From: a virus
Virus record (IMG/VR): IMGVR_UViG_3300001749_000002
Coordinates: 1 to 44,824 of that record
DNA: 44,824 bases
Direction: 5' to 3' (one strand)
Shown: positions 1 through 6,847 of the stretch, in pieces
Position numbering within the stretch: position 1 is the first letter of the stretch
How the letters are laid out: each line of letters opens with the position of its first letter
The notes under the pieces: model-generated
Told to the model about the DNA's origin: nothing
What the model saw: only the letters and a program-made list of their open reading frames with translations
Database searches by the model: none
Translations under genes and position numbers: made by a program

Positions 1-253
1 ATACACCTTACAAGAGGGGATGTCAAGTACTTTATGAAGCTATGCGAAATCTATAAATTTTACCGAGAAAATCTTAAGGTTTGTTTCTATGTAAGAAGGA
101 TACCCCCAAACCCCCTGCTCCCCCCTCCATAAACTAGAGGGTATACATACTATGAGCTAACATATATTTAGCCAAGACTGATTATTAGTTGGCTAACAAT
201 ACACATGCGAACTATATGTAGGCTTATTATTAGATAGCTAACTATATATATAT
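1..253. repeat. left direct terminal repeat
   Basis: Bases 1-253 recur without a mismatch at 44572-44824 in the same orientation. T7-supergroup podoviruses package concatemers by cutting at such terminal repeats, so this fits a genome end. The repeat contains a C-rich run (about 102-128) and the first part of a 15-bp periodic array. An overlap left by assembling a circular genome would look identical, so the physical ends are inferred. Confidence 0.85.
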
Positions 254-332
254 GAATTATTAGTGTAATCAATATTAGCTCACTCACTATTAGCTAACGC
301 ATTGTATCTATGCACACTATCAGTATCCCGCC
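183..332. repeat. degenerate 15-bp tandem array across the repeat boundary
   Basis: TATTAG occurs at 183, 228, 258, 273 and 288, so the spacings are 45, 30, 15 and 15, all multiples of 15. Intervening 15-mers start with TATATG, TATATA or TATCAG (213, 243, 318). Many units end in CTAAC, CGAAC or CTCAC. The rough consensus is TATTAGnnnnCTAAC, with about ten units. The array crosses the inner edge of the left terminal repeat at 253. T7 has short repeats beside its terminal repeat, so roles in concatemer processing, packaging or replication initiation are possible but inferred. Confidence 0.7.
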
Positions 333-1197
333 CCTGGTCCGTTTTGAAACATTACATAGCAGAACGAAACACGAATACCGCCATACAGACCCGTATAGGC
401 CCCTTAGAACGCCATCAGTGCTTTTAAGCACCCTACCCCTATCGGCAACCTGTCTTCACTATTTGTTCGCTCTCTGTGCCTCTCTCGTTCACTATCTGTT
501 CTCTTTAGCCCCCTATTTGTTTTCCTCTTGTTCTTCTATGGCCTATCACAATCACGTTACCTTCTATCATTTACGCTTTACATCATACCCTAACTCAGCC
601 TATGCGCGCCCGCCTTCCTCTTTAATCCACGGGTATCATATTCACATTTTAGAATATGAATGAACCTAATAATCATTATGAATTTCTTTCATTCGACTTT
701 CCCCCAGCCCACTGCCATAAACGTCTCACCGGCTTTCGCTGGTAACGCTTTTTGACATATGCCCTAGGGCGCGCAGTTGGGAACTCCTCAACATTCACAT
801 GCGCTTCCCTAGGGTCTGACCATCCGCAATGCTGTAGCCCTATTTGGTGGCTTGCGGGTTAGGTTGCCTCGAATACCGAAAGGGGGCAGAATGAAAAAAC
901 ATAGGGTATACTTTGTCAATGCTAGGATCAAATCCAAGCAACCGCATACACACACAACGAAGGGATAGCACCTACTCAATAGGGCTGGGACGTTATGGCG
1001 GCGAATGCTAAGGGAAGGCCAAATAAACGCTAACAAGGTATAGATACAATCCGCCAAGTGGAATTTGACAAATAAAACTTAGGCGGTCGGTCCCCTGAAA
1101 ATTAGAGATAGGTAAAAAGTCAGATACAATATCACGTATAGCAAAGGCGCTAAGTCTTAGAGCGAGGATTAGGCACAATATAAAACCAACTAACAGT

Positions 1198-1232
1198 AAC
1201 CCGCCCCTAACTTAAAAGGGGGTAGGGTTTTT
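1198..1232 (+). terminator. probable rho-independent terminator upstream of first gene
   Basis: AACCC (1198-1202) pairs with GGGTT (1225-1229), and CCCC (1204-1207) pairs with GGGG (1219-1222), separated by a small internal loop. Five T residues follow (1228-1232). It precedes the first gene, so it may end a short RNA transcribed from the left end or act as an attenuator. Confidence 0.5.
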
Positions 1233-1329
1233 GTGTTGAAAGAGGCTATTACGCAAACGGCGTGCTGTATAGCATGAAGTATTGCGTTTTGAACGGATAG
1301 AGTATCTGCAATCTAAGAGAATAGATAGG

Positions 1330-1395
1330 CTAGGTGCGACTTGATAACGAGATACTAGCGCGCCTAGCTATACCTGTTTTCTTGAGATAACAGGT
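1330..1395 (+). other. two hairpins in the 5' leader of the first gene
   Basis: CTAGGTGCG (1330-1338) can pair with CGCGCCTAG (1359-1367) with one G-U pair. ACCTGTT (1372-1378) pairs perfectly with AACAGGT (1389-1395). Both lie just upstream of the ATG at 1428, in the presumed untranslated leader. They could protect the mRNA end or be RNase III processing sites, as between T7 early genes. The pairing is seen; the role is a guess. Confidence 0.4.
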
Positions 1396-1427
1396 TAAAT
1401 GCAATCCAAAACTGAAGGGAATAAGCT

Positions 1428-1922
1428 ATGACCAATACAAATAATATCATGAAAATCGAGAGCGAGTTTTATAGGTCTCTGGGCAACGGCGTTAAAAGCC
1501 TTGGCTACATCAAGGATATGATCCTGTCTGTGGTGGACTCACGGGACACGACTGTTCTTTCCCGTGCTATCCTTCGCGCCGGGAACAAAGGAGACAATCA
1601 CGCCGATAGGGCGCTTCGCCTGGCAATCTCTCAAGTATTTGAGGGGGCGAAGATGGTAAAGAAGCCCACTGGCGGCGGTATTTCCATCAAAATCAGTGGC
1701 ACCACCGTGTCCGAAGCCGGTATCAAACGTCTTAAAGACGCGGCTACGTCTGGCCTTTCCATCCGTAGTTCTGCATATGCCAAGATTTTGAAAGGGACCA
1801 AGGATGAGGACGAAAAATCGGAATTTGACGTGAAGGCATGGGCCGTCCGTATGAAGAAAGCCCACAAGGATGACCTGGGCAAGATGATTGCAGCACTGCA
1901 GGCTGTCTCCAAAGAAGCCTAA
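1428..1922 (+). CDS. hypothetical protein, first rightward gene
   Basis: A 164-residue soluble protein with no signal peptide or membrane segment. The ATG is preceded by GAAGGGA at about 7 bases. The middle is Gly- and Ser-rich around residues 80-96 and the C-terminal half is helical and lysine-rich (KMKKAHKDDLGKMIAAL-like). I do not recognise a family. Its position as the first gene after the left end is where T7-like phages place early host-takeover or anti-defence proteins, so an early role is possible but rests on position only. Codon use is more GC-rich than in most of the small genes that follow. Confidence 0.75.
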   Translation: MTNTNNIMKIESEFYRSLGNGVKSLGYIKDMILSVVDSRDTTVLSRAILRAGNKGDNHADRALRLAISQVFEGAKMVKKPTGGGISIKISGTTVSEAGIKRLKDAATSGLSIRSSAYAKILKGTKDEDEKSEFDVKAWAVRMKKAHKDDLGKMIAALQAVSKEA

Positions 1923-2043
1923 TCTGGTTAACCAACTATATACCGACGAACTATAGAATGTGGGGTGGGCGTCTTTCCCGCCCCATTGTCATGCAATCAA
2001 GCATGTTTTCATAAGGCAACCGATACTAGAAAGGACTTCTATC

Positions 2044-2178
2044 ATGCAAAATAACGTAATCAAACTGACAGCCAAAGGCACATCCATTAATGGGGTGGAA
2101 GCACGTAAAGTGTTGACGAATAAGGACATTGCCCTTGCAATCAAGCAAGTCCTCTTTGGCGGTGACAACAACAAGTGA
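2044..2178 (+). CDS. small hypothetical protein (44 aa)
   Basis: The reading frame opens at 1960, but the ATG at 2044 follows an AAGGAC Shine-Dalgarno at about 2030, while nothing precedes the upstream start. The product is 44 residues (MQNNVIKLTAKG...), basic and soluble. No family is recognised. It lies between the first gene and the GTG-started gene at 2202, in the early small-gene block. Confidence 0.55.
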   Translation: MQNNVIKLTAKGTSINGVEARKVLTNKDIALAIKQVLFGGDNNK

Positions 2179-2201
2179 TTGAACAGAAAGAGGGTTAGCC
2201 C

Positions 2202-2411
2202 GTGGGTATAACCATAAACTATGGATCATTTTTCTTGGTGTTTGAAGGAGACCACGACTCCTTGGCTTCAAGCTTCTGCTGGAACGAGACAAGAGAGGGC
2301 CAATCTTATTGGTCAAGACAGTGTGACGGTATGATTCCCGTTGCATATGTAAGGCTTTCTAAAATGCTGGCAGAGTCTATACCGGCTCCACTCGAATTCA
2401 TATCTGTATAG
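2202..2411 (+). CDS. small protein with P-x-E-F tail (69 aa)
   Basis: This starts at GTG after an AGAGGG-type ribosome binding site. The product has an N-terminal stretch that looks like beta strand (ITINYGSFFLVFEG) and ends in IPAPLEFISV. The Pro-x-Glu-Phe end matches the C-terminal tails of a dozen other small proteins in this window (8658, 8855, 10074, 10286, 11991, 12184 and 12377, for example), so I place it as a divergent member of that set. Function unknown. Confidence 0.6.
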   Translation: MGITINYGSFFLVFEGDHDSLASSFCWNETREGQSYWSRQCDGMIPVAYVRLSKMLAESIPAPLEFISV

Positions 2412-2429
2412 GAAAGGAGAACTACTATC

Positions 2430-2543
2430 ATGTTTAAGTATGCCGCAATCACTCTCTTCTTGTCTCTAACTTCATTAACTATGCTTCATGTGGCTATGAG
2501 GAATATTGAAGAGCATATTATCCTGAACTGCGGCATCTGCTAG
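2430..2543 (+). CDS. 37-aa membrane or exported peptide
   Basis: The ATG at 2430 follows AAAGGAGA (2413-2420). The product is 37 residues, starts MFKYAAITLFLSLTSLTML, and has one hydrophobic N-terminal helix that could be a membrane anchor or signal peptide. It ends in NCGIC with two cysteines. No family is recognised. The strong ribosome binding site is the main argument for it being real. Confidence 0.5.
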   Translation: MFKYAAITLFLSLTSLTMLHVAMRNIEEHIILNCGIC

Positions 2544-2614
2544 GAGTCCGCAGACAATAGTTTGGGCACAGGAGTGTCCACCTCATCCTGATAAAACAGT
2601 AAAGGAATACAAAC

Positions 2615-3265
2615 ATGGCGCAATACACACAAAAACAACTGAAAACCATTTTGTCAGAACACAAGCTTTGGCTGCAAGGAGAGGGTGGGCGTCGTGCCGA
2701 TCTTCGCAAGGCCAATATTCGCTATGCCGATATTCGCGGTGCCGATCTGCGCTATGCCGATCTGAGTAGTGCCAATCTTATCAATGCCGATCTTCACTAT
2801 GCCGATCTGAGCGGTGCCGATCTTCGCTATGCCGATCTGAGTAGTGCCAATCTTCACTATGCAAATCTGCGCGAAGCCGATCTTCACGGTGCCCATCTGA
2901 GCGGTGCCAATCTTCGCTATGTCGATCTGCGCTATGCCGATCTGAGTAGTGCCAATCTGAGTGGTGCCGATCTTCGCTATGCCGATCTGAGTAGTGCCAA
3001 TCTTCTTTGCGCCGGAAACATGCGTGAAATCAAAACACTGCAAATAGAAAAATGGGCCATCGGCTATACAGCGGACACGCTGCAAATAGGGTGTCAGCGC
3101 CACCCAATCAGCAAATGGTGCAAGTGGAACACGCTAGCAGGTCAAAAGTGGATCACGACAATGGATAGGGACGCACTCGACTGGGCGCAAAGGCTGTTGC
3201 CTCTCGTTTTGCAGATCATCGACGCAAGCCCCGCAACGCCAACAGGACATGAGGAGACAACGTAG
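2615..3265 (+). CDS. pentapeptide-repeat protein
   Basis: A 216-residue protein; the ATG follows AAAGGAA at about 7 bases. Residues 28-132 are 21 uninterrupted pentapeptides of the A[DN]LXX type, which fold as a right-handed quadrilateral beta helix. Some family members (Qnr, MfpA) mimic B-DNA and bind gyrase. The C-terminal domain (about 133-216), with IGCQRHPISKW and a later ALDW, resembles the tail of pentapeptide proteins common in phages and prophages. The repeat is almost perfect at DNA level: the same 29-mer starts at 2750, 2825, 2930 and 2975. Roles as a gyrase-directed factor or DNA mimic are possible but not shown by sequence. Confidence 0.9.
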   Translation: MAQYTQKQLKTILSEHKLWLQGEGGRRADLRKANIRYADIRGADLRYADLSSANLINADLHYADLSGADLRYADLSSANLHYANLREADLHGAHLSGANLRYVDLRYADLSSANLSGADLRYADLSSANLLCAGNMREIKTLQIEKWAIGYTADTLQIGCQRHPISKWCKWNTLAGQKWITTMDRDALDWAQRLLPLVLQIIDASPATPTGHEETT

Positions 3266-3312
3266 TGACCAATACAAAAATCATTGTCGATGTGCTTCGG
3301 TAAGTAATTATT

Positions 3313-3388
3313 GGCCCGTTAGCTCAGTGGATAGAGCAAGTGCCTTCTAAGCACTAGGTCCTAGGTTCAAATCCTAGACGGGTCGCCA
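3313..3388 (+). tRNA. tRNA-Arg (anticodon TCT)
   Basis: A 76-base cloverleaf. The acceptor stem GGCCCGT pairs with ACGGGTC with one G-U pair. The anticodon stem AGTGC/GCACT encloses loop CTTCTAA, giving anticodon TCT. The T arm is CCTAG-GTTCAAAT-CTAGG-like, and CCA is encoded. It reads AGA codons, which are frequent in this AT-leaning phage and usually rare in GC-rich alphaproteobacteria. Confidence 0.93.
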
Positions 3389-3420
3389 TTTACTACCTTA
3401 TTAGAGTAAGCCTTTAAAAG

Positions 3421-3506
3421 TGGGGTGTGGTGTAACGGTAGGCACAGGAGACTTAAAACCTCTAGGCTGAAAAGCTGTGCTGGTTCAAGTACAGTTACCC
3501 CTACCA
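3421..3506 (+). tRNA. tRNA-Leu (anticodon TAA)
   Basis: An 86-base class II tRNA with a long variable arm (AGGCTGAAAAGCT) that aligns with bacterial tRNA-Leu(TAA). The anticodon loop CTTAAAA gives anticodon TAA. CCA is encoded (3504-3506). Several pairs are imperfect: a first-pair mismatch in the acceptor stem, an A-C at the bottom of the anticodon stem and a G-A in the T stem. It may therefore be slightly degenerate or need host modification. It would read UUA codons. Confidence 0.8.
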
Positions 3507-3536
3507 TTAAAGACTTAGTAGAAAGAAATTAAGTAA

Positions 3537-3764
3537 ATGCCTCAAGTGTATATACGTAGATCGAACTATTGGTTGAGTGCTAAAGAAGGGGAGAGAGTTT
3601 ATGCTTTAGACTCAGAAAACATACTGACATTTTTAATCCTTTGGCTAAAGGGGTTGAATGACCATGGTTTAGATTACTACTTAGAAGATATGAATAAAGG
3701 AGCTAGCAAGCATGAGTTTGTAGCGCCGTTAGACCTATTCTATAACAAGGAGTTGTCAGAATGA
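3537..3764 (+). CDS. small protein with P-L-D-L-F tail (75 aa)
   Basis: A 75-residue protein beginning MPQVYIRRSNYWL. It aligns with the next gene over most of its length (YALxxE, a hydrophobic helix around residues 28-40, then a C-terminal APLDLFYNKE against IPLQFFYERNKE), so the two are tandem paralogues. The tail belongs to the Pro-x-[EDQ]-F set seen through this arm. AAGGAG inside its last codons (NKE, about 3748) precedes the next ATG at 3761, which overlaps its stop. Function unknown. Confidence 0.7.
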   Translation: MPQVYIRRSNYWLSAKEGERVYALDSENILTFLILWLKGLNDHGLDYYLEDMNKGASKHEFVAPLDLFYNKELSE

Positions 3765-4003
3765 GTAAAGAATTCTTTATCATATCTAAGGAGTGGCATC
3801 AGGTAACTGATTTTAAAACCAATGAAAGCTACGCCTTAGGCCCAAGCTATTCACTAGAGAATAGTGTTTTATTTTTCCTATACATGTACGAGAAAGGAAA
3901 AAGGGATAAAAGAAATTATCTTGCCTCTTGGTTAGAGAAAGAAGCCGACAAAGTAGAAGTATCAATACCTCTTCAATTCTTTTATGAAAGGAACAAAGAA
4001 TGA
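3761..4003 (+). CDS. paralogue of preceding small protein (80 aa)
   Basis: Overlaps the stop of the preceding gene by four bases (ATGA) and is its tandem paralogue. It is an 80-residue protein with an aromatic N-terminal strand region, a hydrophobic helix near residues 33-46 and the tail SIPLQFFYERNKE. Its own stop overlaps the next ATG (4000) in the same way. No known family is recognised; membership of the P-x-[EQD]-F-tailed group is inferred from the end of the protein. Confidence 0.7.
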   Translation: MSKEFFIISKEWHQVTDFKTNESYALGPSYSLENSVLFFLYMYEKGKRDKRNYLASWLEKEADKVEVSIPLQFFYERNKE

Positions 4004-4188
4004 GAGCCCAAGCCATAGAAAATCTCATCATTATGATGATTAATGAAGAAGACCCAGTTATCTTGAGGAACCTTAAGACAATGGGAAATATTCTTTTAGA
4101 CAGAGGGGATAATACTAATAAAAGTGCTTCTGTAATAAGAGCGCTTATCAATTCAAATGTGAAACTAAAGGAGACTAAAGATGTTTAA
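4000..4188 (+). CDS. hypothetical protein (62 aa)
   Basis: A small, mainly helical protein starting MRAQAIENLIIMMINEED. The ATG overlaps the previous stop (ATGA). Its 3' end carries AAAGGAG (about 4167), which serves the next start at 4181. It lacks the P-x-E-F tail. Function unknown. Confidence 0.65.
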   Translation: MRAQAIENLIIMMINEEDPVILRNLKTMGNILLDRGDNTNKSASVIRALINSNVKLKETKDV

Positions 4189-4540
4189 CGAAATGAAAGC
4201 CAACGCATGCACCAACGCCTTTGAAGCCCGTATGCTTCGTAGTTGGATTAACCAGTATTCCCGTAAACATGTGAAAGCTACGAAAGCTGGGCGTAACTCC
4301 CCTTTCTGGCTTGAGTCCATGTCCGATGTGCAACGTCAACAAAACCTTCTGAGACAAGAGCAAAGGTATCTGTATCTTGCTCGTGCCTTCGTGAGCTACA
4401 AGGAATACGGGCAGGTTGAAAACTCTTGTCGTGAAGGCAATGAACCTGCCTTCGATATTCTCGTGGATACTCTTGACTACTTCGGGTTTATCCCTGACGT
4501 AGACATTCTTAAAAACTGGCTTGAACGCAAAGAGGTTTAA
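4181..4540 (+). CDS. hypothetical helical protein (119 aa)
   Basis: A 119-residue charged protein, largely alpha-helical, with an R/Q/E-rich middle (RQQNLLRQEQRYLYLARAF). The start follows AAAGGAG and overlaps the preceding frame by eight bases. Codon use is more GC-rich (many CGT and GCC codons), like the AAA+ gene downstream and unlike its neighbours, so it may be a core gene rather than a recent cassette. No family is recognised. Confidence 0.7.
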   Translation: MFNEMKANACTNAFEARMLRSWINQYSRKHVKATKAGRNSPFWLESMSDVQRQQNLLRQEQRYLYLARAFVSYKEYGQVENSCREGNEPAFDILVDTLDYFGFIPDVDILKNWLERKEV

Positions 4541-4541
4541 A

Positions 4542-4808
4542 ATGCCAATCAGCTTTAGAAAGAACTTCCTGCCTAAATGTAATATTCGTAGGTTACAGAA
4601 TGGCAAATACGTCGCTACAAAAGGGAGCACTAAAGACCTTTACGGTCTTATGGTTTTTAATGGAGTAAACTTTTCATCCTTAAGGCATACAATGAAAAAA
4701 TACGATAGCCTAGATGAATGCTTAAAGGCATTATACTTATACGCCGTCCAAGAGCATCTAAAGCATATCGAAAGCCCAGAAGATGGTGGAACCATAATGA
4801 ATGTTTAA
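4542..4808 (+). CDS. hypothetical protein (88 aa)
   Basis: The frame opens at 4521, but the ATG at 4542 sits directly after the previous stop (4540) and 6-7 bases from AGAGG, so I use 4542. The product is an 88-residue basic protein (MPISFRKNFLPKCNIRR...). Its C-terminal helix (about residues 55-75) resembles small phage proteins of unknown role. It overlaps the next gene by eight bases. Confidence 0.65.
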   Translation: MPISFRKNFLPKCNIRRLQNGKYVATKGSTKDLYGLMVFNGVNFSSLRHTMKKYDSLDECLKALYLYAVQEHLKHIESPEDGGTIMNV

Positions 4809-4980
4809 CTTTTGGTATTGGTTTTGCATGGTAGGATCACTTCTATCATGCTTTGCTATCTGGTCGCTAGGTAGCGTAGTAGCGATGATCAGCTTTCTCT
4901 TCTTTACAGGTGCGGCCTATGTAGAGTTTGGTAAGAAAAATTCTGACGACAACGACAACGATGAAAACAAAAAGGACTAA
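4801..4980 (+). CDS. small two-span membrane protein (59 aa)
   Basis: The ATG at 4801 lies inside the end of the preceding frame. The product is 59 residues. Residues 3-20 and 22-42 are hydrophobic and separated by a short turn, so two membrane segments are likely. The tail is very acidic (DDNDNDENKKD). AAGGA in its last codons serves the AAA+ gene. Topology would allow a holin-like or superinfection-exclusion role, but it lies far from the lysis genes, so I name no function. Confidence 0.6.
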   Translation: MFNFWYWFCMVGSLLSCFAIWSLGSVVAMISFLFFTGAAYVEFGKKNSDDNDNDENKKD

Positions 4981-4984
4981 CAAC

Positions 4985-6613
4985 ATGAAAATCCAACTGG
5001 TAAACGAACTGTGTGCACACTTCCAATGGAACCCCGACGAGAAGGACGAAAAAGGTGAAATTAATCTTGAACCAACTGTCAAAATTAATCGTCCTAAGAT
5101 CAACCATGTCTTCAAGCGGCACTTCAAGGGCACTGGCCATGAGAAAGAATTCGAGAACGCCAGCGGCGATACCCTTTACAACACAATTAAATTCATCCCG
5201 TACAACAATCTGATGCTTTACGTAGGTGACCACGCTACTGTTGAAGAGCTTATTGCCCTTGTGAAAGAAGGCAAGAACGAGCTTAAGCAGTATGGCTTCC
5301 TGCACCCTGACGACTTCATGGCTTACACTGAAAAAGCTATTGACGTTCAACGTGCCCTCTATAAGGCATTCAGCTCTGGCGCTCACAAGTACGACATGTC
5401 TGAAGTTGAATGGGTTATCCCTGATTCCGATATTGTTGAGGCCGTTAACAAACTCTTCGACAGTAAGACTAAGCTTCCCCCTCTTGAGGTTATCATTGAC
5501 TTCGCAGGCAACCATGGTCAGAAAGTTCGTGAGGCTGCCCTTGAGGCTCGTGATGCATGTAATAAGGCTGAAGGTCTTGAGATTGACATTGAACATCTTC
5601 AGAACGAGCTTCGTCGAATGACAGCTAAAAGCATGGCCACTTCGGCTATTACTATTGAGCTTGATGCTGATGAGGCAACAGAAGTGCCTGCTGGTAAGAC
5701 TGTGACCAAGAAAGCCTCCGAGGTCTTTGACTGCGACCTGAAGGTGGACTTCGATGTAACCTGTATGGAGTGGGAGGGCACCCATCCTTTTGTGCCTAAG
5801 ATTGATGAGAACTATATCTTCCGCCCTGAGCTTGTTGCCCGTATCCTCTACGCTATCGTCACTAACCAACGTGCCTACCTGCAAGGGCACACTGGTTCGG
5901 GTAAGACTACCCTGATTGAGCAAGTTGCTGCTCGTCTGGGTTTCCCTTTCTTCCGTGTGAACTTTGACTCTGAGGTCACTCGTATGGACCTTATTGGCCG
6001 TGATACACTCACTACCGATGGTGAAGGCAACACCGTGTCCAAATTCATTGATGGTGTCTTGCCTATGGCTATGTCTTCCCCTTGCTTCTTCTGCTGCGAT
6101 GAGATTGACTTTGTTCGTCCTGATGTAGCCTACGTGATGCAGGCTGCACTTGAGGGTAACGGTCTTCGTATCTCTGAGGATGGTGGACGAATCGTTAAGC
6201 CTCACCCCTTGTTCCGTATGTTTGCTACTGGCAACACTGTGGGTCAAGGCGACGAGATGGGCATGTACCAAGGCGCACGTCCTCAATCCCTTGCCTTCCT
6301 TGACCGCTTCACTATCTGGATGCGTGTCGAGTATATGGATCGTGAGCAACGTGAGAACCTTGTTAAGCATCACTTCCCGACTCTTGTTGCGGCAGACAGA
6401 AAGGTTCTGTCCTCCTACATGGAAGAGCACCTTGAAGCCTTCACGACTGGTAAGGTTCTGCAACCTATCAGCCCTCGTGGTATGTTGGCCGTAGCTAAAG
6501 CTACTGTTATGTTTGGTGATATCCGTGAAGCATTCAACATGACTATCCTTGATCGTGCATCCTCTGATGATCGGTCTACTCTTGCTGGTCTTGTTGACCG
6601 TGTTTGCCGTTAA
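4985..6613 (+). CDS. CobS-like MoxR-type AAA+ ATPase
   Basis: A 542-residue protein. I chose ATG 4985 over the upstream 4928 because AAGGA lies eight bases before it. Walker A GHTGSGKT is at residues 301-308 and Walker B CFFCCDEID at about 367-375. Later comes FATGNTVGQGDEMGMY, with the GLGDTTGLYHG-like signature of CobS, the AAA+ subunit of aerobic cobaltochelatase. The first 270 residues are a phage-specific extension with a coiled coil around 200-215. CobS-type ATPases are carried by many marine phages. Its partner is the adjacent VWA protein. It may assist metal insertion into corrin, or act as a MoxR-type chaperone; the sequence does not decide. Confidence 0.9.
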   Translation: MKIQLVNELCAHFQWNPDEKDEKGEINLEPTVKINRPKINHVFKRHFKGTGHEKEFENASGDTLYNTIKFIPYNNLMLYVGDHATVEELIALVKEGKNELKQYGFLHPDDFMAYTEKAIDVQRALYKAFSSGAHKYDMSEVEWVIPDSDIVEAVNKLFDSKTKLPPLEVIIDFAGNHGQKVREAALEARDACNKAEGLEIDIEHLQNELRRMTAKSMATSAITIELDADEATEVPAGKTVTKKASEVFDCDLKVDFDVTCMEWEGTHPFVPKIDENYIFRPELVARILYAIVTNQRAYLQGHTGSGKTTLIEQVAARLGFPFFRVNFDSEVTRMDLIGRDTLTTDGEGNTVSKFIDGVLPMAMSSPCFFCCDEIDFVRPDVAYVMQAALEGNGLRISEDGGRIVKPHPLFRMFATGNTVGQGDEMGMYQGARPQSLAFLDRFTIWMRVEYMDREQRENLVKHHFPTLVAADRKVLSSYMEEHLEAFTTGKVLQPISPRGMLAVAKATVMFGDIREAFNMTILDRASSDDRSTLAGLVDRVCR

Positions 6614-6638
6614 TTGAAATAAAGTAAGGAGAATAGGT

Positions 6639-6842
6639 ATGGGTAAGGCATTTCCAGATGGAGCATATAAGAGTTATGGAAAAGGTAGAGTAACTCCTGC
6701 TCTTATTTTAGTGAAGGGTGGGTTGGCTTTTACCAACAAAACAGGTCACGATGGCCGCAGACTTTTTAGCATGGCTACTCTTGCTCTTATATATGAACCC
6801 TTGGCCATACCTCAATTCTTCTTTACAGACCAAAAGGAGTAG
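6639..6842 (+). CDS. small protein with I-P-Q-F-F tail (67 aa)
   Basis: A small gene inserted between the AAA+ and VWA partner genes. The ATG follows TAAGGAGA. The product is 67 residues and ends LAIPQFFFTDQKE, a variant of the P-x-[EQ]-F tail shared by the small proteins of this arm. AAAAGGAG (6832-6839), in and just after its last codons, is the ribosome binding site for the VWA gene at 6848. Function unknown. Confidence 0.65.
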   Translation: MGKAFPDGAYKSYGKGRVTPALILVKGGLAFTNKTGHDGRRLFSMATLALIYEPLAIPQFFFTDQKE

Positions 6843-6847
6843 TTCTA

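Larger units (their letters stand above)
254..1427. other. non-coding left-end region
   Basis: This stretch of about 1.2 kb holds no convincing gene. Open frames in it lack ribosome binding sites and family resemblance. Bases 310-720 are pyrimidine-rich on the plus strand: in 421-540 there are 40 C against 14 G. It contains a perfect GCCCTAGGGC palindrome at 761-770, a second CCCTAGGG at 807-814, a weak hairpin with a T-run at 728-753, and a better terminator-like hairpin at 1198-1232. No consensus promoter for the rightward genes was recognised. Confidence 0.6.

Noticed and set aside
1-253. Terminal identity as a pure assembly artefact
   Set aside because: Cannot be excluded, but the length, adjacent repeat arrays and promoter arrangement fit true terminal repeats of this phage type better.
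310-663. 117-codon frame in the left end
   Set aside because: Low-complexity Leu/Ser/Tyr-rich translation of a pyrimidine tract, no ribosome binding site and no family.
809-1057. 82-codon minus-strand frame in the left end
   Set aside because: No ribosome binding site, no neighbours in that direction, unremarkable translation.
1065-1070. TTGACA in the left end as a rightward early promoter
   Set aside because: No -10-like hexamer at 16-18 bases. The rightward early promoter was not found.
2750-3003. Possible CRISPR-like array
   Set aside because: The repeats are in-frame pentapeptide codons at multiples of 15 bp, without spacers of equal length.
2654-3103. 149-codon minus-strand frame of IGTTQIGIAKIG type
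   Set aside because: Mirror of the pentapeptide-repeat codons; periodic because the gene is.
3265-3303. 12-codon GTG frame (MTNTKIIVDVLR) before the tRNAs
   Set aside because: Starts at the last base of the pentapeptide gene; too short to assess, though it could be a gene remnant since its start resembles that of the 1428 gene.
4904-6463. 519-codon open frame on the minus strand opposite the AAA+ gene
   Set aside because: It lies entirely antisense to a gene with clear AAA+ motifs and results from its codon bias (third-position pyrimidines). No motif or ribosome binding site supports it.
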